64,000 nt of DNA from Azospirillum sp. OGB3 (GTDB lineage: Bacteria; Pseudomonadota; Alphaproteobacteria; Azospirillales; Azospirillaceae). Of the stretch, positions 32,601 to 40,147 are shown in pieces. The stretch spans positions 62,001 to 126,000 of the forward strand of contig NZ_JACHYN010000016.1 of the NCBI RefSeq assembly GCF_014192915.1, in the 5' to 3' direction. A program made the position numbers and the translations under genes. The notes under the pieces are model-generated. The model made no database searches. It was not told where the DNA came from and saw only the letters and a program-made list of their open reading frames with translations. The stretch's first letter is position 1. Every line of letters starts with the position of its first letter.

Positions 32601-34524
32601 GCTGGGGCACGACACCCAGACGCAGGACTTCACCGTCGTCGGCGTCGGCGACATGTCGGGCGACGTGTTCGGCAACGGCATGCTGCTGTCGAAGCACATC
32701 CGCCTGCTCGCCGCCTTCGACCACCGGCACATCTTCGTCGATCCCGACCCCGACGCCGCGCGGAGCTGGGAAGAGCGGCAGCGCCTGTTCGACCTGCCGC
32801 GCTCCTCCTGGGCGGACTACGACGCGTCGCTGCTGTCCGCGGGCGGGCGCGTCTTCGACCGCTCGGCCAAGTCGCTGGAGCTGACGCCGGAGATCCGCCA
32901 GCGCTTCGGCATCGCCAAGGACCACGTCACCCCGCTGGAGCTGATGCAGACCCTGCTGAAGGCCGAGGTGGACCTGCTGTGGTTCGGCGGCATCGGCACC
33001 TACCTGAAGGCGTCGGAGGAGACCAACGCCGAGGTCGGCGACAAGGCCAACGACGCGCTGCGCATCGACGGGCGCGACGTGCGGGCCAAGGTGATCGGCG
33101 AGGGCGCCAACCTGGGCGTCACCCAGCGCGGCCGCATCGAGGCGGCGCAGCACGGGGTGCGGCTGAACACCGACGCCATCGACAATTCGGCGGGCGTGGA
33201 CACCTCCGACCATGAGGTGAACATCAAGATCCTGCTGAACGACGTGGTCGCCCGCGGCGACATGACGCTGAAGCAGCGCGACCAGCTTCTGGCCGCCATG
33301 ACCGACGAGGTGGCCGGTCTGGTGCTGGCGGACAACTACCTGCAGAGCCAAGCGCTGACCGTCGCCCGCGCCCAGGGTCCCGAGGCGCTGGAGGCGCAGG
33401 CCCGGCTGATCCGCTCGCTGGAGAAGGCGGGGCGGCTCAACCGCGCCATCGAGTATCTTCCCGACGAGGAGGAGCTGTCCGCCCGCATGGCCAACCGCGA
33501 GGGGCTGACCCGGCCCGAGCTGGCCGTGCTGCTGGCCTACGCCAAGATCACGCTCTACGACGATCTGCTGGCCTCGGACCTGCCGGACGATCCCTTCATG
33601 GCCGACGACCTCACCCGCTACTTCCCCAAGCCGCTGCGCAAGGCCCATGCGGAAGCGGTGGGGCGGCACCGGCTGCGGCGGGAGATCATCGCGACCAGCG
33701 TCACCAACAGCCTCGTCAACCGCACCGGCCCGACCTTCGTCAAGGAGATGATGGAGAAGACCGGCATGGGGCCGGCCGACGTCGCCCGCGCCTACACCAT
33801 CGTGCGCGACGCCTTCGGCCTGCGCTCGCTGTGGACGGGGATCGAGGACCTCGACACCGTCGTCCCGGCCGCGCTCCAGACCAGCATGATCCTGGAAACG
33901 GTCCGCCACATGGAGCGCGCCGCCGCCTGGTTCCTGGCGAGCTGCCAGCAGCCGCTGGACATCGCCCGCGAGACGGAAGCCTTCCGGCCCGGCATCGAGA
34001 CGCTTCTCGCCGGTCTGGACAATGTGCTGGACGCCGAGGAGACGGCCCGCCTGACCGCCCGCGTCGCCTCCTACCAGGAGCAGGGCGTTCCGGCCGAGTT
34101 GGCCCGCCGCATGGCGGCGCTGCCGGTTCTGGCCGCCGCCCCCGACCTCGTCCGCATCGCCGGGCGCACCGGGCGCGGGGTCGCGGACGTCGCCGCCGTC
34201 TACTTCATGCTCGGCCGCCGCTTCGGTCTGGAGTGGCTGCGCGACAAGGCCGCCGCGGCGAAGGCGGAGAACCATTGGCAGAAGCAGGCGGTGGCCGCCC
34301 TGGTGGACGACCTGTTCGCCCACCAGACCGCGCTGACCACCCGCGTCCTGGAGGCGGTGGACCAGCTTCCCGCGGACGCCCCCGTGGAGGCCTGGATCGC
34401 CCACCGCCGCCCGGTGGTGGAGCGGGTGGAGCAACTCCTGTCCGAGCTGCGCACCCAGCCCAACGTCGATCTGTCGATGCTGGCGGTGGCGAACCGGCAG
34501 CTTCGCGGCCTGACGGCGGGGTAA
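29668..34524 (+). CDS. gdhB: NAD-specific glutamate dehydrogenase, large (180-kDa) type
   Basis: A 1618-residue enzyme that deaminates glutamate to 2-oxoglutarate with NAD, feeding amino-acid carbon into the TCA cycle. Large N-terminal ACT-containing regulatory domains precede the catalytic core, whose glutamate-binding block GGKVARGGIRWSDRREDF begins near residue 816 and is followed by KAQMVKNTVIVPVGSKGGF. The nucleotide-binding part has FTVVGVGDMSGDVFGNGM. C-terminal helical domains complete the expected length of about 1600. Start 29668 follows AAGGATTGGAG. The enzyme is normally an allosterically controlled hexamer. The gene is monocistronic, with a hairpin after the stop. Confidence 0.97.
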   Translation: MALRAEQLKDELTEEVVRQVRERLGRSRAAPAERFVRQFYDNVPPDDIIQAPAEQLYGAALAMWQWGQQREATDRAKVRVYNPRVEEHGWQSHRTVVEIVNDDMPFLVDSVTAELNRQGLTVHLVIHPVVRVKRDADGQLVEMYEPAAAPTDAAPESFMHVEVGAVTGAAALDQAREGLERVLADVRAAVADWRAMREQVRAAIVEADCARAAVPAIIPDDEVDEAKAFLSWADDDHFTFLGYREYRFESGADGADSSLGLVAGSGLGILRDDSVTVFDGLRNYATLPPDVRDFLRNPRVLMVTKGNRPSPVHRAVPMDAFLIKRFDAEGRIIGERLVAGLFTSVAYNRSPREIPYLRRKVAEVMELAGFDPQGHDGKALLHILETYPRDELFQIQVPELLDIAVGILHLQERQRLALFVRKDPFERFASCLVYVPRDRYDTTLRRRIQSILEAAYDGTCTGFTTQLTESVLARLHFIIRTEPGRVPAVDATDLEARLVQASRGWDDHLRDALVEAHGEEQGRTLFRRYADAFPTAYREEFNAEAAVFDIERIEKATAQGTLGINLYRPLEAEGDELHVKIYHEGRPVPLSDVLPMLEHMDLKVITEAPFEIAIAGHAAPVWIHDFTARSQNGLPIDCAMVKEKFQDAFAAVWDGRMEDDGFNRLVLRAGLTAREVTVLRAYAKYLRQARIPYGQDVVESTLAGHPAIARKLVALFHSRFDPARRPQNDPGLAAEIERALDGVKNLDEDRILRRFLNLLCNTLRTNAYQNGADGRPKTYLSFKIDSRHIDDLPLPRPMVEVFVYSPRMEGVHLRGGKVARGGIRWSDRREDFRTEILGLMKAQMVKNTVIVPVGSKGGFVVKRPPPPSAGREAALAEGIECYKTLMRGLLDITDNLDAEGAVVPPPEVVRHDEDDPYLVVAADKGTATFSDIANSVSVDHGFWLGDAFASGGSAGYDHKKMGITARGAWESVKRHFRELGHDTQTQDFTVVGVGDMSGDVFGNGMLLSKHIRLLAAFDHRHIFVDPDPDAARSWEERQRLFDLPRSSWADYDASLLSAGGRVFDRSAKSLELTPEIRQRFGIAKDHVTPLELMQTLLKAEVDLLWFGGIGTYLKASEETNAEVGDKANDALRIDGRDVRAKVIGEGANLGVTQRGRIEAAQHGVRLNTDAIDNSAGVDTSDHEVNIKILLNDVVARGDMTLKQRDQLLAAMTDEVAGLVLADNYLQSQALTVARAQGPEALEAQARLIRSLEKAGRLNRAIEYLPDEEELSARMANREGLTRPELAVLLAYAKITLYDDLLASDLPDDPFMADDLTRYFPKPLRKAHAEAVGRHRLRREIIATSVTNSLVNRTGPTFVKEMMEKTGMGPADVARAYTIVRDAFGLRSLWTGIEDLDTVVPAALQTSMILETVRHMERAAAWFLASCQQPLDIARETEAFRPGIETLLAGLDNVLDAEETARLTARVASYQEQGVPAELARRMAALPVLAAAPDLVRIAGRTGRGVADVAAVYFMLGRRFGLEWLRDKAAAAKAENHWQKQAVAALVDDLFAHQTALTTRVLEAVDQLPADAPVEAWIAHRRPVVERVEQLLSELRTQPNVDLSMLAVANRQLRGLTAG

Positions 34525-34537
34525 ACGGCTTTAATCC

Positions 34538-34578
34538 CCCTCTTCCGGCCCCCTTCGGGCGGGTCCGGAAGAGGGTTT
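34538..34578 (+). terminator. terminator of gdh
   Basis: CCCTCTTCCGG and CCGGAAGAGGG form an 11-bp stem with further pairing inside and TTTCCC following; it starts 14 bases after the stop. Confidence 0.8.
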
Positions 34579-34652
34579 CCCATGCGTCCGCCCCGCTTTC
34601 CGGCTATGGTGCGGCCATTCCAAGGAATGTCCGCCCAACCGGAGCCGCCGCG

Positions 34653-36287
34653 ATGACCGACCCCCAGCCGACCCTGAACGACGCCATCCGCCTGTTGCGG
34701 ACGAACGATCTGGGCGGGGCGGAGGCGGCCTGCCGGGCGATCCTGGCGACCGACCCGCACAACGCGCAGGCCCTGCACCTGCTGGGCGTCGTCGCCGCCC
34801 ACACCGGCCATCCCGAGGGGGCGCTCGACCTCTTCACGCACGCCATCGCCGAGGACGGCAAGGACCCGTCCTTCCACAACAGCCGCGGCAGCCTGCTTTT
34901 CCAGCTCGGCCGGGCGGCGGAGGCGGAAGCGGCGTTCCGCGCCGGCATCGCCCTCAACGACCGCCTGCCGGAGCTTCACGGCAACCTGGGCAACGCGTTG
35001 AAGGCGCTGGGCCGGCTGGAGGACGCCGAGGGCGCCTTCCGCGCCGCCCTGGCCCTGCGCGGCGACGCGCCGGAAATGCACAATTTCCTCGGCACCACCC
35101 TGCGCGAGCTGGGCCGGCTGGACGAGGCGGAGGCCGCCTTCCGCGCCGCGCTGGAGCGGGCGCCGGACTATCTGGAGGCCCGCTACAACCTCGCCGAGGC
35201 GCTGAGCACCCGCGGCGCCCTGGAGGAGGCCGAGGAGGCGTTCCGCGTGGTGATCGCGGCGGCGCCCCGCTTTGTCCCCGCCCATGTCGGCCTCGCCCAC
35301 ACGCTGCAGAGCCTCGACCGCGCCAGCGAGGCGGTCGAGGCCATCGAGGCCGCCCGCGCCATCGCGCCGGACCACCCGCTGGTGCAGTTCACCCGCCGGC
35401 TGATCCATTCCAACGCCGTCCCCGGCTGGCACCTGCCGATGATCAACGACTTCGAGCGCAACGACGCCTACGAAGCGGCGCTGAAGCGCGCGGTGACCCC
35501 GGACTCGCTGGTCCTGGAGATCGGCACCGGCTCGGGCATCGTCGCCATGATGGCGGCGCGCGCCGGGGCGCGGAAGGTGGTGACCTGCGAGGTGAACCCG
35601 ATCCTCGCCCGCATCGCCCGCGAGACCGTCGCCAACAACGGCTACGCCGAGCGCATCGACGTGGTGCCGAAGCTGTCCACCCGCCTTTCGGTGGGCGCGG
35701 GCGGCGACCTGCCGGAGAAGGCCGACGTCTTCGTGTCGGAGCTCATCAACATCGGTATGCTGGCGCCGCGCATGCTGTCGGTGCTGCAGCACGCGCGCAC
35801 CCATCTGGTGAAGCCCGGCGGCGCGATCATTCCACGCGCCTCGACCGTCTACGCCATGCTGGTGGAAACGCCGGAGCTGGCCCGCATCAACCCGGTGAAG
35901 ACCATCGGCGGCTTCGACATGTCGACCTTCGACGTGTTCCGCTCCCCCGGCTATCAGCAGATCGATCTCGGCGCCGACACCCACACGCCGCTGTCGGCCG
36001 CCTTCACCGCGCTCGACTTCGACTTCACCCGCAACATGCCCGAGGAGGGCGGCCGCGAGATCGCCGTGGAGATCACGGCGGAGGGCACCTGCCACGGCGT
36101 CGCCTTCTGGTTCGACCTGCAGATGGACGAGGAGGTCGTCTACCACTCCGAAAGCCGGGCGCGGACGAACCACTGGAAGCAGGCGATGACCTATCTGGAG
36201 ACGCCGATCCGCGTGCGCCCCGGCGACCGGCTGACCATCGTCGCCCGCTACGACAACAACCAGATTTCGTTCGGCGTGGGCGGTTGA
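34653..36287 (+). CDS. TPR-repeat protein fused to a PRMT-like methyltransferase
   Basis: A 544-residue cytoplasmic protein. Residues ~5-250 are six to seven tetratricopeptide repeats (AEAAFRAGIALNDRLPELHG and similar). Residues ~265-544 are a class I SAM methyltransferase with motif I VLEIGTGSGIVAMMAARAGA (about 286), an acidic CEVNP at the end of strand 2, a double-E-loop-like SELINIGMLAP (about 361) and NHWKQ (about 505), which resembles the THW loop of protein arginine methyltransferases. The C-terminal beta-barrel look (VEITAEGTCHGVAFWFDLQM) also fits PRMTs. Only one Glu is evident in the double-E loop. The substrate is unknown; the TPRs may bind it. Start 34653 follows GGAGCC. Confidence 0.88.
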   Translation: MTDPQPTLNDAIRLLRTNDLGGAEAACRAILATDPHNAQALHLLGVVAAHTGHPEGALDLFTHAIAEDGKDPSFHNSRGSLLFQLGRAAEAEAAFRAGIALNDRLPELHGNLGNALKALGRLEDAEGAFRAALALRGDAPEMHNFLGTTLRELGRLDEAEAAFRAALERAPDYLEARYNLAEALSTRGALEEAEEAFRVVIAAAPRFVPAHVGLAHTLQSLDRASEAVEAIEAARAIAPDHPLVQFTRRLIHSNAVPGWHLPMINDFERNDAYEAALKRAVTPDSLVLEIGTGSGIVAMMAARAGARKVVTCEVNPILARIARETVANNGYAERIDVVPKLSTRLSVGAGGDLPEKADVFVSELINIGMLAPRMLSVLQHARTHLVKPGGAIIPRASTVYAMLVETPELARINPVKTIGGFDMSTFDVFRSPGYQQIDLGADTHTPLSAAFTALDFDFTRNMPEEGGREIAVEITAEGTCHGVAFWFDLQMDEEVVYHSESRARTNHWKQAMTYLETPIRVRPGDRLTIVARYDNNQISFGVGG

Positions 36288-36356
36288 GCGGGCGCGAGTC
36301 TTCGGGTTTTCCCGTGGGACGAAGCCAGCCGACCGACGCCGAACCGGAGAGGACCC

Positions 36357-36560
36357 ATGAGCACCGACGAGACGCCCGACCGCATCGCCGTCCCGCTGCC
36401 GGACCTGTCGGATCTGGAGCGGCAGAAGGCGGAGATTGAGGCTATCCAGGCGCAGATGACGCAATTGCGCATCCGGATCGATCAACGCTTGGACGACCAG
36501 CGCCCTACCATCGACCTCGTCCCGGTCCGCCTCGACGAACCCCCAGCAGCCGCCGGGTAA
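36357..36560 (+). CDS. small hypothetical coiled-coil protein
   Basis: A 67-residue acidic protein. The middle (LSDLERQKAEIEAIQAQMTQ and on) is a predicted amphipathic helix or short coiled coil; the C-terminus is proline-rich. A good site GGAGAGG precedes the ATG. It lies 69 bp after the TPR-methyltransferase gene and 8 bp before the MFS gene, so is likely read from one transcript with them. I do not recognise a family. Confidence 0.7.
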   Translation: MSTDETPDRIAVPLPDLSDLERQKAEIEAIQAQMTQLRIRIDQRLDDQRPTIDLVPVRLDEPPAAAG

Positions 36561-36568
36561 TCCGACCG

Positions 36569-37879
36569 ATGGCCACCGCCAACGTCACGCCGAGCCGCCG
36601 TGCCATAGCGTCCTGGTGCCTCTACGACTGGGCGAACTCGTCGTACAACACCATCATCACGACCTTCATCTTCTCGGTCTATTTCGCCCGCGGCGTGGTC
36701 GGGGACGAGGTCGCCGGGGCCTCGCGCTGGAGTGCCGCGCTGACCGTCGCCGGGCTGCTGATCGCCCTGCTCAGCCCCGTGCTGGGCGCGGTGGCCGACC
36801 GGACGGGACGGCGCAAGCCGTGGATGGCGCTGTTCACCGGCCTGACCGTGGTCTTCTGCGCCGTCCTGTGGTGGGTGAAGCCCGACCCGTCCCACGCGCT
36901 GTTCGCCTTGGTCTGCGTGGTCATCGGCACCGTGGCCTTCGAGCTGGCGAACGTCTTCTACAACGCCAGCCTGACCGCGCTGGCCCCGCCGCGGATGCTC
37001 GGGCGGATCTCCGGCTGGGGCTGGGGCATCGGTTATTTCGGCGGACTGGCCTGTCTGGTGGTCGCCCTGTTCGTCTTCGTTAAATCCCCCGCCCCGCTGT
37101 TCGGCCTGCTCGACACGGCGGAGCAGGCGCCGGTGCGCGCCACCGCCCTTCTCGCCGCCGCCTGGTACGGGCTGTTCGCCCTGCCCTTCTTCCTGTTCGT
37201 TCCGGACGTGCCGGCGACCGGCCTCGGCATCCGTCAGGCGGCGCGGGAGGGCATGGCGACGCTGCGCCGGACGCTGGCGGAGACGCGCAAGCACCGCAAC
37301 ACGCTGCGCTTCCTGATCGCCAGCGCGATCTACCGCGACGGCATCAACACCATCACCGCCTTCGGCGGTATCTTCGCCGCCCACGCCTTCGGCATGACTT
37401 TCGAGGAGATCCTGCTCTTCGCCATCGCGCTGAACGTGGTGGCCGGCGTCGGGGCCATCGGCTTCGCCTGGGTGGACGACCGGATGGGGGCCAAGCCGAC
37501 GATCCTGGTCAGCCTGATCGGCCTGACCGCCTTCGGCGTGCCGCTGCTTCTGGCGACGGAAAAGGCATGGTTCTGGGTGCTGGCTCTGGGGCTGGGCGCC
37601 TTCTTCGGGCCGGCGCAGGCGGCCGGGCGGTCGATGATGGCGCGGCTGGCCCCGCCGGGCATGGTGGGCGAGATGTTCGGGCTCTACAGCCTGACCGGCC
37701 GCATGGCCGGCTTCGTCGGGCCGCTCGCCTTCGGGCTGGCCACCGCGCTGTTCGAGAGTCAGCGGGCCGGCATGGCGAGCGTTGTGGCTTTCTTCGTCAT
37801 CGGTTTTGGGCTTATGCTGGCGGTTCGGGAGCCGGCACCGGGCGATGCGAACGTGGTGCGACAGTCCGCCGCGGCATGA
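36569..37879 (+). CDS. UMF1-family MFS transporter (Atg22-like)
   Basis: A 436-residue inner-membrane carrier with 12 predicted helices. The UMF1 hallmark is at the N-terminus, IASWCLYDWANSSYNTIITT, then VLGAVADRTGRRKPWM at the loop 2-3 position and WGWGIGYFGGLACLV. Relatives include yeast Atg22, a vacuolar amino-acid exporter; bacterial substrates are undetermined. It begins 8 bp after the small coiled-coil gene. Confidence 0.92.
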   Translation: MATANVTPSRRAIASWCLYDWANSSYNTIITTFIFSVYFARGVVGDEVAGASRWSAALTVAGLLIALLSPVLGAVADRTGRRKPWMALFTGLTVVFCAVLWWVKPDPSHALFALVCVVIGTVAFELANVFYNASLTALAPPRMLGRISGWGWGIGYFGGLACLVVALFVFVKSPAPLFGLLDTAEQAPVRATALLAAAWYGLFALPFFLFVPDVPATGLGIRQAAREGMATLRRTLAETRKHRNTLRFLIASAIYRDGINTITAFGGIFAAHAFGMTFEEILLFAIALNVVAGVGAIGFAWVDDRMGAKPTILVSLIGLTAFGVPLLLATEKAWFWVLALGLGAFFGPAQAAGRSMMARLAPPGMVGEMFGLYSLTGRMAGFVGPLAFGLATALFESQRAGMASVVAFFVIGFGLMLAVREPAPGDANVVRQSAAA

Positions 37880-37960
37880 CGGCGGATTCACCCAGCGGAA
37901 GCTGATACCTTGCCTTTTGCTGCGACGCACAACGATCTTGGCGCGGAGGGCGGAACGGAC

Positions 37961-38209
37961 ATGTTGCACATCAAGGACATCGAGGCCTTCGCGCACATCA
38001 ACGAGGCGCTGGCCCGCGACCACGCCGCGGCGCGTGGGGAGAGCGATTCGGCGGGGCACCAGCCAGGGCATCATCCCACGATGCATCCGGCGATGCTGAT
38101 CGCCATGGCGGCGACCGGGCGCCTGAAGCCGGACGAGAAGGACGGGGATTCCCAGGCCGGGGCCGCCGCTCTGCTGGCGCGGCTGATGGGGGCGCGACGG
38201 GGGTCGTAA
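37961..38209 (+). CDS. small hypothetical protein
   Basis: An 82-residue protein that I do not recognise. It begins MLHIKDIEAFAHINEALAR, an amphipathic helix, and has a His-rich middle GHQPGHHPTMHPAM that could bind metal. The start at 37961 has GGAGGGCGGAACGG upstream; a TTG start at 37910 is possible. It follows the MFS gene by 81 bp. Confidence 0.6.
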   Translation: MLHIKDIEAFAHINEALARDHAAARGESDSAGHQPGHHPTMHPAMLIAMAATGRLKPDEKDGDSQAGAAALLARLMGARRGS

Positions 38210-38236
38210 GCGCGCGCTGGGGGTGTTGGCGTAAGG

Positions 38237-38331
38237 CCCCCACCCCAGCCCTCCCCCGCTGGGCGGGGGAGGGAGACAGGCCCCCAAAATCCCCTCCCCC
38301 GCCCAGCGGGGGAGGGTCAGGGTGGGGGTAA
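38237..38331. repeat. REP/BIME-like element with ~36-bp inverted arms
   Basis: The left unit starts CCCCACCCCAGCCCTCCCCC and the right unit is its near-perfect reverse complement (about 33 of 36 positions by eye) across a 17-base spacer. Each arm itself contains the palindrome CTCCCCCGC/GCGGGGGAG. It lies between convergent genes, the small protein and purH, and is related in style to the repeats at 7178 and 16804. Confidence 0.85.
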
Positions 38332-38340
38332 CCAAACGGC

Positions 38341-39945
38341 TCAGTGCCGGAAGTGGCGCATCCCCGTCAGCACCATCGCCAGACCCTTCTCATCGGCGGC
38401 GGCGATGACGTCGTTGTCGCGGATCGAGCCGCCGGGCTGGATCACCGCCGTCACCCCGGCTTCCGCCGCAGCCAGCAGGCCGTCCGCGAAGGGGAAGAAG
38501 GCGTCCGAGGCGACCACCGACCCCTTGGTCAGCGGCTCCGACAGGCCGGCGGCCTTGGCGGCCTCAGCCGACTTGATGGCGGCGATGCGCGCCGAGTCGA
38601 CGCGGCTCATCTGGCCGGCGCCGACGCCCACCGTGGCGCCGTTCTTGGCGTAGACGATGGCGTTCGACTTCACATGCTTGGCGACGCGGAAGGCGAAGAG
38701 CAGGTCGGCCAGCTCCTGCTCCGTCGGGGCGCGCTTGGTCACCACCTTCAGGTCGTCGAGCGTGATGCGGCCGTTGTCACGGTTCTGCAGCAGGAAGCCG
38801 CCGGAGAGCTGCTTCACCATCATGCCCGGCTCGGCCGGGTTCGGCACGTCCTTGGTCAGCAGGACGCGCAGGTTCTTCTTGGTGGCGAGCAGGGCGCGGG
38901 CCGCGTCGTCGGCGTCCGGGGCGATCACCACCTCGGCGAACAGCTTGGAAATCTCCTCCGCCGTGGCGGCGTCCAGCGGGCGGTTGACGGCGATGATGCC
39001 GCCGAAGGCGCTGACCGGGTCGCACAGCAGGGCCTGCTTGTAGGCGTCCAGCAGGTTCGTCCCCTCGGCCACGCCGCAGGGGTTGGCGTGCTTGATGATG
39101 GCGACGGCCGGGCGCTCGAATTCGGCGACCAGCTCGAAGGCGGCGTCGGTGTCGTTCAGGTTGTTGTAGGACAGCTCCTTGCCCTGGAGCTGGATCGCCG
39201 TCGCCACACCCGGACGCTGCTCACCGGTGACGTAGAAGGCCGCCTGCTGGTGCGGGTTCTCGCCGTAGCGCAGGGTCTGGCTGAGCTTGCCCGACAGGGT
39301 GGTGCGCGGCGGGAAGGTCTCGCCGAGCTGGCCGGCCAGCCAGGAGGAGATGGCCGCGTCGTAGGAGGCCGTGCGGGCGTAGGCGCGCTGGGCCAGCGTG
39401 CGGCGGAGCGTCAGCGTGACGGCGCCGTCATGGGTCGCCAGCTCGTCCAGCACCGCCTCGTAATCCTCGGGGTCGGTGACGACGGTGACGAAGTCGTGAT
39501 TCTTGGCCGCGGCGCGGATCATCGCCGGGCCGCCGATGTCGATGTTCTCCACGCAATTGGCGTAGTCGGCGCCCTTCGACACCGTCGCCTCGAACGGGTA
39601 GAGGTTCACCACCACGAGGTCGATCGGCGGGATGTCGTGGGTGGTCATCGCCTCGGCGTGGATGTCGCGGCGGGCCAGGATGCCGCCGTGCACGCGCGGG
39701 TGCAGCGTCTTGACGCGCCCGTCCATGATCTCCGGGAAGCCGGTGTGGTCGGAGACCTCCTTCACCGGAATGCCGGCCTCGGCCAGCCGCTGGGCGGAGC
39801 CGCCGGTGGACAGGATCTCCACGCCCTTGGCCGCCAGCGCCTGACCGAGCGCGACGAGGCCCGTCTTGTCGGACACGGAGATCAGCGCGCGCGTGATGCG
39901 GACCAGATCGGGGGCGGGCGAGTGGGCGACGTTCGGCGGGCTCAT
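38341..39945 (-). CDS. purH: bifunctional AICAR transformylase/IMP cyclohydrolase
   Basis: A 534-residue enzyme for the last two steps of IMP synthesis. The N-terminal cyclohydrolase domain begins with ALISVSDKTGLVALGQAL and contains STGGSAQRLAEAGI. The C-terminal AICAR formyltransferase domain has the catalytic Lys-His in AIIKHANPCGVAEG, and it ends with the conserved PGGSIRDNDVIAAADEKG. Start 39945 has AGGATG upstream and matches family length. The heparinase-like gene ends up 202 bp away on the same strand, usual in alphaproteobacteria. Confidence 0.97.
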   Translation of the reverse strand: MSPPNVAHSPAPDLVRITRALISVSDKTGLVALGQALAAKGVEILSTGGSAQRLAEAGIPVKEVSDHTGFPEIMDGRVKTLHPRVHGGILARRDIHAEAMTTHDIPPIDLVVVNLYPFEATVSKGADYANCVENIDIGGPAMIRAAAKNHDFVTVVTDPEDYEAVLDELATHDGAVTLTLRRTLAQRAYARTASYDAAISSWLAGQLGETFPPRTTLSGKLSQTLRYGENPHQQAAFYVTGEQRPGVATAIQLQGKELSYNNLNDTDAAFELVAEFERPAVAIIKHANPCGVAEGTNLLDAYKQALLCDPVSAFGGIIAVNRPLDAATAEEISKLFAEVVIAPDADDAARALLATKKNLRVLLTKDVPNPAEPGMMVKQLSGGFLLQNRDNGRITLDDLKVVTKRAPTEQELADLLFAFRVAKHVKSNAIVYAKNGATVGVGAGQMSRVDSARIAAIKSAEAAKAAGLSEPLTKGSVVASDAFFPFADGLLAAAEAGVTAVIQPGGSIRDNDVIAAADEKGLAMVLTGMRHFRH

Positions 39946-40147
39946 CGGGGCATCCTGGCTGTCATGGAACCGGCAGCGGCGAACCGGGCATGGGAAGACG
40001 GGACCCGGAAAGCCGGAAAAGCGAAACACCCCGCTTCGTCACCCCCGCCCGGGCGGGGATCACGGTCGCAGGGCGAACACTCCACAGACACTCGAAACAG
40101 GCACCGATCCGTATTCCCACGGCCTGTCCGCCGCGGATGCGCGCGGT

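Noticed and set aside
29620..34434. A 1604-codon open frame opposite gdh
   Set aside because: Antisense shadow caused by high GC at third codon positions; no recognisable protein features.
38237..38331. CRISPR-like repeat
   Set aside because: Only one inverted pair, no regularly spaced direct repeats and no cas genes anywhere in the window.
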